A DNA stretch of 26,799 nt from JANQJA01 sp040880285 (GCA_040880285.1 JBBDIT010000038.1:1-26799), one strand, 5' to 3'; numbered from the stretch's first letter, positions 6,968 to 15,962 are shown. Made by a program: numbers and translations. The notes: generated from the sequence alone by a model not told the origin.

Positions 6968-8446
6968 TCAAGCGCCCGCATACTCCTTCGCCAGGCGCTT
7001 GGCCTGCTTTTTCGACACACCACCCAGTACAACCATGGCATGGCGAACCCGTGCCCGGCACATATCGGGCCCCAGAAGGGCCATAGAGTCGAACAGGGGC
7101 GGCGATACCGGTTTGCCGGTAATGGCGACAAAGATGGGTGCCAAAACGTCGCGAATCTTGAGGTCCAGCTTCGCTGCAAGCGCAATAAATAATTGATTGA
7201 TCGACTCCCGGTCCCAACTAATCAAGGCTTCCAGGTCCCAGAGCACAAACTGCAGCACCTTGAGCGTGTCTTCCTTGTCCGTATTACGGAATTCGAAATC
7301 CGTCGCTGCGACCTCTGGCAACCCCTCGAACAGGAAACTCGCCATGGGCGCGATCTCCGAAAAGACGTCCACCCGCTCCTTGACCAATGGAATCACCTTC
7401 AGCAAATTATCGCGATTATAAGCCCAGGCACTGATGCGATCCGCTATCGCCTCGTCGTCCAGGTTCTCCCGAATCCAACGGCCATTGAGCCACTTGAGCT
7501 TCTCCACATCGAATACCGGGGCACCCAATGAGATCCGGTCTATATCGAAGTGGGCAATCATCTCTTCCAGTGAAAATTTCTCTTCTCCGTCAGGCATACT
7601 CCACCCCAACATGCCGAGGTAGTTAAGCAGGGCTTCCGGCAAAAAGCCCATGCGTTCATAAAACCGGATACTGGTGGGGTTCTTGCGCTTGCTCAACTTG
7701 CTTTTATCGGGATTACGTAAAAGCGGCATATGGATCAGTTCCGGCAGATCCCAACCGAAGTACTCATACAAAAGGATGTGCTTGGGAGCGGAATTGATCC
7801 ACTCTTCCCCTCGAATAATGTGTGTGATCTCCATCAGGTGATCATCGACCACAACCGCCAGGTGATACGTCGGGTTACCGTCGGATTTCAGCAACACCTG
7901 CATGTCCACCTGTGACCAGTCGATTGCTATCTGGCCACGCAACTTGTCCTGGACGATACAGGTACCTGTTTGCGGCACCTTCATGCGCACAACGCTGGGC
8001 TCGCCACCGGCCAATCTCGCCTGGACCTCAGCTTTTGCAAGCGAAATGCAATGGCCGTCATACCTGCCGGTTTCGCCTCGCCTGATCTGCCCTGCCCGCA
8101 TTTCGTCCAGCCGCTCGGCGGTACAAAAGCAGTGAAACGCGTGCCCGGCCTCGAGTAGTTGCTCTATGTGGTCCCGGTAAATCGCGATTCGCTCACTCTG
8201 ACGGTAGGGCCCATAGGGGCCGGGCTTGTCAGGTCCCTCGTCCCATTGGAGCCCAAGCCACCGGAGCGCATCGAGAATGTGAGTTTCAGCGTCCGCCGTA
8301 CTCCGTGCCGCGTCGGTATCCTCGATTCGGAGAATGAATTGGCCACCGTGCTGGCGCGCCAGGCACTGGCAAAATAGCGCCATATAGGCGGTACCGACAT
8401 GGGGATCGCCTGTCGGTGACGGTGCAACTCTGGTTCTTACAGTCAT
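6968..8446 (-). CDS. gltX: Glutamyl-tRNA synthetase
   Basis: A cytoplasmic class I aminoacyl-tRNA synthetase of 492 residues that charges tRNA-Glu with glutamate. It has the N-terminal VRTRVAPSPTGDPHVGTA block (3-20) containing the HIGH-type signature, the RIEDTD segment (40-45), and the KMSKS-type loop KLSKR. In the zinc-binding position of the E. coli enzyme it keeps three cysteines (106, 108, 133), but the fourth ligand, a histidine in E. coli, is not obvious, so zinc binding is uncertain. The C-terminal anticodon-binding helical domain is complete. ATG at 8446 is preferred; a TTG at 8464 would add six residues. The Shine-Dalgarno match is poor for both. The gene diverges from dusA with 68 bases between start codons. 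Confidence 0.96.
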   Translation of the reverse strand: MTVRTRVAPSPTGDPHVGTAYMALFCQCLARQHGGQFILRIEDTDAARSTADAETHILDALRWLGLQWDEGPDKPGPYGPYRQSERIAIYRDHIEQLLEAGHAFHCFCTAERLDEMRAGQIRRGETGRYDGHCISLAKAEVQARLAGGEPSVVRMKVPQTGTCIVQDKLRGQIAIDWSQVDMQVLLKSDGNPTYHLAVVVDDHLMEITHIIRGEEWINSAPKHILLYEYFGWDLPELIHMPLLRNPDKSKLSKRKNPTSIRFYERMGFLPEALLNYLGMLGWSMPDGEEKFSLEEMIAHFDIDRISLGAPVFDVEKLKWLNGRWIRENLDDEAIADRISAWAYNRDNLLKVIPLVKERVDVFSEIAPMASFLFEGLPEVAATDFEFRNTDKEDTLKVLQFVLWDLEALISWDRESINQLFIALAAKLDLKIRDVLAPIFVAITGKPVSPPLFDSMALLGPDMCRARVRHAMVVLGGVSKKQAKRLAKEYAGA

Positions 8447-8514
8447 AGGAATACGAGAGCTCAAAAGGCCACAAATGGTACACTATTACCTGCTCAAGAT
8501 TAATCGACTGACTC

Positions 8515-9513
8515 ATGCTGGATCGAACTATCTCGGTTGCCCCCATGATGGGCTGTACCGACCGCCACTTTCGCTACCTCTTGCGAATGATCTCGCCGCA
8601 CGCACTCCTTTATACAGAGATGGTCGTAACCGGCGCTCTCATTCACGGCAACGCAGGGCAATTCCTGGCCCACGAGAAAGACGGCCCTTGCGCCTTACAG
8701 TTGGGAGGCAGCAATCCTTCCGACCTCGCCACCTGTGCCCGTATGGCCGAGGATGCTGGCTACCAGGAAGTCAATCTCAATGTCGGCTGCCCCAGCGACC
8801 GGGTCCAGTATGGCAGTATTGGCGCCTGCCTGATGGCAGAGCCGGCCCTTGTGGGTGACTGTCTTGCTACCATGCGGGACGCGGTACGCATTCCGGTAAC
8901 CGTGAAATCCAGAATTGGTATTGATGACCATGACGACTATGAATATTTCCACAGATTCATCGAAACCGTACAGGCCGCTGGTACCGACGTCTTTATCGTG
9001 CACGCTCGCAAAGCCATATTGAGAGGACTCTCGCCCAGGGAAAACCGACAAATACCACCACTTAAATATGACTTTGTGTACCGCGCTCAAGCCGACTTCC
9101 CCGCTGCCACCTTTGTCCTCAATGGAGGCATCGACAATGTCGAGACCGCACTCACCGAACTCTCCCGGGTAGACGGGGTCATGCTCGGTCGCGCACCCTA
9201 CGCGAATCCCTGGTTGCTGGCGGACCTGGAACAGGCACTCCACGGCACCGCCTATCCTACCAACACCGATCGGCTGCGGATTTTGGCGGAATATCGCAAC
9301 TATGTAGACGCCGAGATCGCAAAAGGTGAAAATTTCAAACACATGGGCCGGCACCTTTTGGGTTACTTTACCGGTTACCCGGGCGCCAGGGCTTTCAGGC
9401 GCTATCTGAGTGAGCACATGTTCAAGAATACGGCGCCTGCAAGCCTGATCGATGATGCGCTACTGGCATCTGGCCTTGTACGATCTGACAGTCAGCTACC
9501 AACAGGGACGTGA
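8515..9513 (+). CDS. dusA: tRNA-dihydrouridine synthase A (DusA)
   Basis: An FMN-dependent enzyme of 332 residues that reduces uridines 20/20a in the D-loop of tRNA using NADPH. The barrel begins with ISVAPMMGCTDRHFR (6-20). The catalytic loop LNVGCPSDRVQ with Cys92, followed by GACLM (103-107), is diagnostic for the DusA subgroup. TVKSRIG and the HARKA segment match substrate and FMN contacts of the family, and LNGGI and MLGRAPYANPW form the phosphate-binding end of the barrel. Its length matches E. coli DusA. It is transcribed divergently from gltX. Its stop overlaps a GTG codon in front of the TerB-like gene, so the two genes probably share one message. Confidence 0.95.
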   Translation: MLDRTISVAPMMGCTDRHFRYLLRMISPHALLYTEMVVTGALIHGNAGQFLAHEKDGPCALQLGGSNPSDLATCARMAEDAGYQEVNLNVGCPSDRVQYGSIGACLMAEPALVGDCLATMRDAVRIPVTVKSRIGIDDHDDYEYFHRFIETVQAAGTDVFIVHARKAILRGLSPRENRQIPPLKYDFVYRAQADFPAATFVLNGGIDNVETALTELSRVDGVMLGRAPYANPWLLADLEQALHGTAYPTNTDRLRILAEYRNYVDAEIAKGENFKHMGRHLLGYFTGYPGARAFRRYLSEHMFKNTAPASLIDDALLASGLVRSDSQLPTGT

Positions 9514-9518
9514 CCCAT

Positions 9519-9989
9519 ATGCTGGACAACATCAAAAAATTCTTCGATGAAAAACTCTTGCCTAAAGAGGATACCGACCCCGCAGCGCGTACCAGGGAAA
9601 TTCAATACGCCACGGCCGCACTGCTCATTGAGCTTGCCCGTTCGGATTTCGACGAAGACCCGATGGAACGCGCACTCATCGTCGCAATGCTACGGGATAC
9701 CTTCGATCTTGGCGACGATGTCATCGACGAATTGATGGAAGTTGCCGGGGCTGCCACCGATGACGCCCATGACATCTACCAGTTCACCCAGTTGGTAAAC
9801 GAGCATTACCAGTACGCAGACAAGATACAGTTAGTGGAAAACCTGTGGGAAGTGGCCTATGCAGACGGTAGGCTCGACCGGTATGAGGAGCAATTCATCC
9901 GAAAAGTCTCCGGTCTGCTGCATGTGCCAACCGCTGACTTTATCAAAGCCAAGATCGAGGTCCTGGCACGCATCGAAGCGCGTGGCTAA
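9519..9989 (+). CDS. TerB-family (tellurite-resistance-like) helical protein
   Basis: A cytoplasmic all-helical protein of 156 residues in the TerB superfamily. It shows the two acid-rich helix turns typical of this fold, DFDEDPMER (43-51) and ADGRLDRYEEQF (116-126), which can coordinate a metal ion. TerB-like domains are common in single-gene settings unrelated to tellurite, and the role here is unknown. I prefer ATG at 9519, with AGGGA ending 10 bases upstream. A GTG at 9510 overlapping the dusA stop as GTGA is the alternative, but leaves only about two bases to that Shine-Dalgarno. Its TAA stop shares four bases with the stop region of the convergent STAS gene (9986-9989), so the two transcripts must overlap. 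Confidence 0.85.
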   Translation: MLDNIKKFFDEKLLPKEDTDPAARTREIQYATAALLIELARSDFDEDPMERALIVAMLRDTFDLGDDVIDELMEVAGAATDDAHDIYQFTQLVNEHYQYADKIQLVENLWEVAYADGRLDRYEEQFIRKVSGLLHVPTADFIKAKIEVLARIEARG

Positions 9990-10504
9990 ACAGCGCGAAG
10001 GCGATGCTGGCTGTGCGTGATGTCCTCTTTTTCCTGTTCCAGCGCTTTCACCAGATCCTGGAAAGCCTCTTCATTGTGTTTGTTCAAACTCATCAGTACC
10101 CGATGTGCCTCAAGCACCTGGTCACATAGCACAGCCTCGGAGACCAGTTGGACCGGGAGTTCTCCCAACCGGTCCAGGGGCTCCTCAAACTCATTGACGA
10201 TAACGAAAACGTTATCAAATCCCATACTAACGAGAATGCGGTTGATGTCGGGCGACGTGGAAACGATGGTGGGCACATTATCGAGGGCTTCCTGGCAGCG
10301 AAGTGAGATTTTCGCCAATAACCCCAATGAAGTACTGTCAATCGAGTGGGCTTCCCGAAGGTCAATCACAACCGCGCGCATGCCCGGCTGGTGACCAATT
10401 TGGTTCAGGAAATGCGTGATGGTTGGCGCAAGGCCGGCACGAATGTCCCCTACTAGCTTGAGGACGTTAACGCCCTCTTGCTCGGCAAATAAGATATTCC
10501 CCAT
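9986..10504 (-). CDS. STAS-domain anti-sigma factor antagonist-like protein
   Basis: 172 residues with an N-terminal STAS domain (about 1-105), as in SpoIIAA-type partner-switching antagonists. The phospho-acceptor loop is SIDSTSLGLL (54-63): Asp56 is kept, with Ser57 and Thr58 as candidate phosphorylation sites, and the usual following Gly is Ser59. A helical C-terminal extension of about 65 residues (108-172), rich in Glu and Gln, is not part of the minimal domain and may bind a partner. The gene directly follows the phosphatase gene, which should dephosphorylate it. I prefer ATG at 10504, where the domain begins; a GTG at 10513 overlaps the phosphatase stop as GTGA. By family knowledge the unphosphorylated form would bind a serine kinase/anti-sigma factor or another target, none of which is encoded nearby. 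Pseudomonas HsbA is a comparable protein. Confidence 0.88.
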   Translation of the reverse strand: MGNILFAEQEGVNVLKLVGDIRAGLAPTITHFLNQIGHQPGMRAVVIDLREAHSIDSTSLGLLAKISLRCQEALDNVPTIVSTSPDINRILVSMGFDNVFVIVNEFEEPLDRLGELPVQLVSEAVLCDQVLEAHRVLMSLNKHNEEAFQDLVKALEQEKEDITHSQHRLRAV

Positions 10505-10509
10505 AATGA

Positions 10510-11682
10510 TCACCCGGCCCTTGCCACGGTAAATACTGCAATATCGTCTGGCACCTCTTTGACCTCCCCCAGGCCTAAATGATCCGCCATGGTGTCAATA
10601 TCACCAAGGTCACATTGTACCAGTGAAAGGAGATGTTCTTCCTTAGCTTTCAGTGTCTCTTCAGGCAGGATTTCGAACACTCCGTCTGAAAACATGACCA
10701 TGGTAAATACCTGCGGCAAAGTGACTTCCTTGCACTCATAACTGGCGGATGGATAGATACCGAGCGGTAAACCGCCAACTTCCAGATATCGGGTCGTTTC
10801 CTCACTTCGCAATATGGTGGCTGGAAAGTGGGCAGCGTTGGCGTATTGCAGGCTGCGACCATTTTCGCTTAATAACCCTAAAAACATTGTGACATGCTGT
10901 TCGAGATTACAGGCCAGCAGCTCACGATTGAACCAGGTGAGGACTTCGCCGGCGTCAGCGGCGCCAAGTTCATCGACTTCACTGAACAGCCGGCCGGACA
11001 GGCTCTTGAGCAGTACGGTGACGATGGCGCCAGAGGCTCCATGACCGGAGACATCGGCAATATAGAACAACAATCGGCCATCTGGCAGCTCGAAGTAATC
11101 GATAAAATCACCACTTAATATCAAGGAAGGCACGATCAGGTGACGCAGCGTAAAGCCATCGGCAAGGTAGGGAGAATCCGGCATCATGCCCTGCTGTACA
11201 CGGAATCCGGCCTGCTGGTCCATCTCCAGCACCTTGAGGCTTTCGACCAGCGCCTTGTTCAAACGCTTCAGGTCCCGGTCGCCGCGTTTGCGCTTGCGCT
11301 TCTCGCGGCGTCGCTGGATACAATTCGTTACACAGTAATCAATGAGCGAGTCGTCCGGTACCGGGAACAATAGATAATCCGTGGCACCCGACTCCAATAG
11401 CGCAGTGACTTGCGCGACGGTGGCGCTATTCGCCATCAGGACAACCGGCAGATCAGTCTCCAGTGCTCGCACTTGTTTTAACAGGTCCGCGACGTCATAG
11501 GAGTCATCAAACAGGCTAAGGAATACCAGCGCCGGGCTTTGATCGCGAATCGTGGAGAGACACCGTTCCGGGCCTGTGATCGGCGTCACTTTATAGACAC
11601 GGTCATCAAGCGCGACCGCTATCTGGTTGTTGGCACCGGTAGTATTGTTTACCACCAGCACTTCACTGCGACTGGCACTCAT
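10510..11682 (-). CDS. Pseudoreceiver-SpoIIE/PP2C serine phosphatase (partner-switching regulator)
   Basis: 390 residues with three parts: a receiver-like domain (about 6-120), a basic coiled linker very rich in Arg/Lys (123-160), and a SpoIIE-type PP2C phosphatase domain (about 165-388). The phosphatase metal ligands are intact: Asp192 in SGDF, Asp210 in ADVSGHG, Asp333 in FSDG and Asp379/380 in PDDIAVF. The receiver has lost its chemistry: the acidic pair is Asn12-Asn13, the phospho-Asp position reads Ser56 in VFLSLF, and the usual Lys before Pro107 is Phe106. It should dephosphorylate the STAS protein encoded immediately downstream, resembling HsbR/RssB-type regulators of Pseudomonas, but its switch input is probably not phosphorylation. 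The start is ATG at 11682 with a weak ribosome site, behind an AT-rich leader. Confidence 0.9.
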   Translation of the reverse strand: MSASRSEVLVVNNTTGANNQIAVALDDRVYKVTPITGPERCLSTIRDQSPALVFLSLFDDSYDVADLLKQVRALETDLPVVLMANSATVAQVTALLESGATDYLLFPVPDDSLIDYCVTNCIQRRREKRKRKRGDRDLKRLNKALVESLKVLEMDQQAGFRVQQGMMPDSPYLADGFTLRHLIVPSLILSGDFIDYFELPDGRLLFYIADVSGHGASGAIVTVLLKSLSGRLFSEVDELGAADAGEVLTWFNRELLACNLEQHVTMFLGLLSENGRSLQYANAAHFPATILRSEETTRYLEVGGLPLGIYPSASYECKEVTLPQVFTMVMFSDGVFEILPEETLKAKEEHLLSLVQCDLGDIDTMADHLGLGEVKEVPDDIAVFTVARAG

Positions 11683-11725
11683 TATCGCTGGTGCTCACCA
11701 CCTTCGTGGCAAAAGTTGACAAAAA

Positions 11726-11754
11726 ACTTTACCCCTAAAACCTAATATTTACAA
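11726..11754 (-). promoter_or_regulatory. Candidate promoter in an AT-rich leader of the phosphatase-STAS pair
   Basis: Positions 11700-11799, between mlaA and the phosphatase gene, are markedly AT-rich compared with the surrounding genes. On the minus strand TTGTAA (11749-11754) and TAAAGT (11726-11731), each 4 of 6 to consensus, stand 17 bases apart, giving a start near 11719. Other hexamer pairs in this region are possible, so the exact site is uncertain, but this is the most likely place for the operon promoter. Confidence 0.35.
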
Positions 11755-11799
11755 CTATTTACCACAAAAACTTCATCAAATTTCAATATAAATACCCGG

Positions 11800-12483
11800 C
11801 TAGAACCCGTCATCAAAATCCTGCTTGACCCGACCGTCATTGATGAGATAGTTCCGCCGCTGCAGATAGGCGTCGCGATAGAACAGGTACTTGTCACCGA
11901 AGACCGCTTGCTCGGCCGAAAGCAGTTGCGCACGTCCCCTGACCTGATCCAGCGCGAAGAGCGTATTGCGATGATCAACGGGATGATAATAGCGAACCGG
12001 ATCCAGTGCGGAATCAAAAGGGCGGCCTATCGCATCTGTCAGTGTTGAAGGACCAAGAAACGGCAATACGAGGTATGGCCCCCTCGGCGCGCCCCATACT
12101 GAAAACGTCTGACCAAAGTCCTCATTGTGCCTGGCCAGTCCCACGTTCGAGGCTGGATCAAATAACCCACCGAGCCCCATAGTCGAGTTAATACCGATCC
12201 GAACCAGATCGATAAGGCCATCACCGACTTTGCCCTGGAGGAAGTTGTTGGCCGCATTGTTCAGATCGCCCAGATTGGCAAAAAAGTTCTGTACTCCAGT
12301 GCGGGCGAATTTCGGCATCACCGCCTTGTAGCCACGCGCCACCGGTTTCATCACGTAACGGTCTGCCACCTCGTTGAACTCATGTACTTTTTTATTGAGT
12401 CCTTGCCAGGGATCGGGATCCGTTGCCTGTTCAGCCAGGGCCGGGAATCCAAGCATCATCAGTATGAAAAAGAGCCCCTTCAC
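11800..12483 (-). CDS. mlaA: MlaA/VacJ family phospholipid-trafficking protein, non-lipoprotein form
   Basis: MlaA sits in the outer membrane with porins and removes misplaced phospholipids from the outer leaflet, passing them to MlaC. The sequence has the MlaA features DPWQGLNKKVHEFN near the mature N-terminus, NFFANLGDLNNAANNFLQGK, GLGGLFDPAS and GAPRGPYLVLPFLGPST. The signal peptide is short (residues 1-17, ending ALA) and no cysteine occurs anywhere in the protein, so the lipid anchor of E. coli MlaA is missing. I chose the GTG at 12483, which overlaps the hrpA stop as GTGA with GGGA six bases upstream; a GTG at 12498 would add five residues before the signal. It is cotranslated with hrpA; the mla transporter genes are not in this window. 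Confidence 0.93.
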   Translation of the reverse strand: MKGLFFILMMLGFPALAEQATDPDPWQGLNKKVHEFNEVADRYVMKPVARGYKAVMPKFARTGVQNFFANLGDLNNAANNFLQGKVGDGLIDLVRIGINSTMGLGGLFDPASNVGLARHNEDFGQTFSVWGAPRGPYLVLPFLGPSTLTDAIGRPFDSALDPVRYYHPVDHRNTLFALDQVRGRAQLLSAEQAVFGDKYLFYRDAYLQRRNYLINDGRVKQDFDDGF

Positions 12484-15400
12484 AGCGTTTCCCGCCACAG
12501 TTTCTCAAGTCGCCTGGCAGATATAGGCGCGCTGGTGCCCAACGGCTGGGCGAACAGCGATACCCTGAATTCTTCCAACATAAAACGGTACTGCATGGCC
12601 ATCTCCTGTCCTTTCCCATCCAGAGAGAGAAAACGTTCTTCGAACCGATTCACTTCAGCTGTACGCTCTTTGTCCCGAACCAGATTACCCGGTAATTTCT
12701 CCAATCGATATTCAATCGCGGCCAGGTAACGGGGATACTCAGACAGCCACGCCATGGGTGTGCTTTTGATGAAGTGCGCACCCAGCAGCCGGTCCAGCTG
12801 TTGACGGATATCATCGACGGCGTGCTGCAAGACTTCCACTTGCCTGTCGCCCAATAGCTGCTCGATCCGATGGTTCGTCTCGAGGATCCGCTCTATCAGG
12901 TGACCTACGAAATTGGCGTTCGTAACCAGCTGTTGTTTTTCTGCAAGCCTTGCCCTGAACATCGCCTGTGTCATGACAGGCGGCTTGTCTTCAATGAACG
13001 TATATCGAAAGACCGCATAAACCAGATCTGACAATAATTCATCCCGGTTACTCTTCTTGAGACCCGCCTTGAAACGAGGAGCAGCAAAATAGATCGCAAA
13101 GCGGGAAAAACCGGGGAAGTTTCTTTCGATGTATTTTCGCTGCTCCTTGAGGTTAAGCATGATGAGCCGTGCCAACCCATCCTGACTCAAGCGAGACGCG
13201 GTAGACTCATTGTCGACAATTTCGAGCGCGACCGTCTCGCCTTTATCGATCAGTGCCGGATAGCCACGGACACTGATACCTGACTGCCGTAATTCCACAT
13301 ACGCTGGCAGATCGCCAAACACCCAGTCTGTGGCTGATGCCACCTCAATCTCATGAGTTCCACGGCGAGAAAACTCCTCATCAACTGCCCCTTCAAATTC
13401 AGTCACCAGGGCCGACAGGTCGCGACCGGTTCCCAGCACCTTACCCTTATCGTCAATCACTTTGATGTTCATCTTGAGATGACGATCAAGGTTCGAGTGG
13501 TCAAACGCATCAGCAGAAACGCTGACTCCAGTTTCGCGAAACAAGGCGCTTGCCATGACTTCATGCAGCGGTCGGCCATCGTATACTAACCGATCGAGGA
13601 TTCGGTCCACATAGTCCGGCGCCGGCACGAAATTTTTCCGAATGGATTTGGGTAAAGACTTTAAAAGGGCTAGGCACTTTTCCCGCAGCAGACCCGGAAT
13701 TAACCAGTCGAGCCTGGCTTCATCGACCTGGCGAAGAATCGCAATCGGCACCTTCAGGCTTACACCGTCATTGGCATCCTCGGGGTCAAAGTGATACTCA
13801 AGTTTGAGCTTTGCATTGGCCATATCCATCGTATCCGGGTACAAGGCTGTCGACAGACTGGTTTCCTGCCTCATCAAATCTGCCTTCGAGAGATACAGCA
13901 ATTTGAGATCGGATTGCGCTAGCTGTTTGCACCAATTCGCAAGCTGAATCTCACTGCAAATTTCTGCCGGTATCCTGTCATCGTAAAAGCGATAAACGCG
14001 ATAGTTATCGACCAGGATATCGCGCTTGCGTGTCCTGGACTCCAATTCCTCCACTTCCTTGATCAATTTCCGGTTCTCAAGGTAGAAGCGCGCATCAGAT
14101 TGTAATTGATGTTCAACCAGGCCGTGCTGTATAAAAATCTGCCGGGCACGAACGGGATCGACAGCACCAAAGTCCGTCTTACGACGTTTGATGATCGAAA
14201 GTCCGTATAGCATCACCTCTTCAAAGGTAAAGACCTGCCCGCGTTTCGGGTCAAAGTGTGGCTCATTGTAGTTCCGCTTGACCAGGTGTCTTGCCAGGGG
14301 TTCAATCCATTCGTTATCAATGGCGGCGACCGTACGACCAAACAATCGAGTGGTTTCCACCAATTCCGCGGACATGATCCAACGCGGCTTGCGTTTGAAC
14401 TGGGATGATCCGGGGAAGATATAGTGACGAGAGTTCCTCGTACCCAGATACTCGTTGTTATCCCCGCGTTCACCGATGTTACCCAGCAGACCCGACAGGA
14501 GCGAGCGGTGGATACTGGCGTAGTCTGCTGGTTCCTGGTTTTCTCGCAAACCTATCTCTTTGCAAAGTAAGCGTAGCTGGCGGTGGTTGTCTTTCCACTC
14601 ACGCATGCGAGAGAAAGAAAGAAAATGATCACGACAGAAGGCTCGCAGCTGACTCGCCGTCAAGGATTGTCTTTCGGCCTCATAAAAGCGCCACAAGTTA
14701 ACCAATGAGATAAAGTCAGACTGTTCATCAAAGTGTTGCCGGTGTTTCTCATCGGCAGCGTTTTGGAATTCAAGGGGACGCTCTCGTGGATCCTGAATCG
14801 CCATGACGCTCACGATGGTCAACACTTCGGATAAACATCCGTTACGAGCCGACTCCAACAACATTCTGGCAAGCTTGAGGTCCACAGGAAACCGTGCGAT
14901 ATCCTTACCCAACCTCGTGACCTTTCGGTGATCGTCGACGGCTTGGAGTTCTTTTAGCANNNNNNNNNNNNNNNNNNNNNNNNNNNNNNNNNNNNNNNNN
15001 NNNNNNNNNNNNNNNNNNNNNNNNNNNNNNNNNNNNNNNNNNNNNNNNNNNNNNNNNNNTGACCTTAAACCGCGAGATCTCGGCCAGCACATCAATGACG
15101 CCGCGATAAACCAATTCATCGGCATCATCCTTTTGGGACTCAACTGGCGGCCGATAATGTACTTCTACCGGATAGGTTCGACCCGATACCTCAATAACCG
15201 GAGCATTGTTAAAGTGCCGGGAGAATCGCTCCACATCGATGGTCGCCGATGTCACGATCACTTTGAGATCTGGCCGCTTCGGCAGTATTCGTTTGAGATA
15301 ACCGAGCAGAAAGTCGATGTTGAGGCTGCGTTCATGGGCTTCATCGATAATGATCGTGTCATACGCTTCCAAAAACCTGTCGTTTTGGGTCTCTGCCAGC

Positions 15401-15894
15401 AGGATGCCGTCCGTCATCACCTTAATCAGCGTATTTTGGTCAGTCGCGTCCGTAAAGCGCACCTGGTAGCCGACCTGTTTACCGTGCCTGACGTTAAGTT
15501 CTTCTGCAATCCGGTATGACACGGTGCGTGCAGCAACCCGTCTGGGCTGCGTATGGCCAATCAGGCCGCGGACACCACGCCCCATGGACAGGCAGATCTT
15601 CGGAATCTGGGTGGTCTTGCCTGAACCTGTCTCGCCGGCAATGATCACCACCTGGTTATCCGCGATGGCCGATGCAATCTCAGTGACCTGCTGACTGACC
15701 GGCAACTGTGGCGGAAATTCAACCACCGGTACCAGCGCTTCACGGGACTGTACATGGGCGAGGGAACGCTCGATTTTGCCAGCGACCCGCGTGCGAGCCT
15801 GCTTCCTGTAGAGCTCTTTGCGCAGGCGAAATCGATCCTTGATCATGCAATGATCAATTGCCGCTTCCAATTCCTGGTGAGGCTGATTATTCAA
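12480..15894 (-). CDS. hrpA: ATP-dependent RNA helicase HrpA, interrupted by a scaffold gap
   Basis: A DEAH-box helicase of the HrpA family, acting on RNA in the cytoplasm; E. coli HrpA helps rescue stalled ribosomes. The N-terminal part (278 residues) carries Walker A GETGSGKT (87-94), DEAH (184-187) and SAT (216-218). The C-terminal part (825 residues) has the helicase-associated domain with LGKDIARFPVDLKLARM and IQDPRERP, then the long HrpA-specific C-terminal region. The 100 N at 14960-15059 hides the second RecA domain with its QRxGRxGR motif. Compared with E. coli HrpA (1300 residues) about 170 residues are missing. The two parts are in different frames across the 100 N, which reflects the arbitrary gap length, not necessarily a frameshift. 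The start is taken as TTG at 15894, which matches the E. coli N-terminal length; ATG at 15846 is the alternative. Its stop overlaps mlaA. Confidence 0.93.
14960..15059. other. Scaffold gap of 100 N inside hrpA
   Basis: Exactly 100 N. Comparison with E. coli HrpA suggests about 0.5 kb is really missing. If hrpA is intact, the true gap length must be a multiple of 3. Confidence 0.97.
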
Positions 15895-15945
15895 GGATTC
15901 CGGGACTTGTCGCGAACGGGTTGGACGCAGCTGACATCATTTGGG

Positions 15946-15962
15946 ATGCCTATTATAGGCAT
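15946..15962 (-). promoter_or_regulatory. Palindrome containing a perfect -10 box upstream of hrpA
   Basis: ATGCCTATTATAGGCAT is a perfect inverted repeat with 8-base arms around one central base. On the minus strand it contains TATAAT (15952-15957), so transcription could start near 15945, about 50 bases before the hrpA TTG. No good -35 box lies 16-18 bases upstream, which suggests an activator, a repressor site over the -10 box, or a hairpin after the VWA gene, whose TAA stop touches the repeat. There is no T-run, so it is not a standard terminator. Confidence 0.4.

Noticed and set aside
8695..9417. A 240-codon minus-strand open frame
   Set aside because: It is antisense to dusA, including the DusA catalytic loop.
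9519..9989. Tellurite resistance as the function of the TerB-like gene
   Set aside because: A lone TerB fold without terA, terC, terD or terZ neighbours does not support that role.
14960..15059. A frameshift or pseudogene call for hrpA and dnaX
   Set aside because: The frame change lies exactly across 100-N placeholders of arbitrary length, so it gives no evidence of a real mutation.
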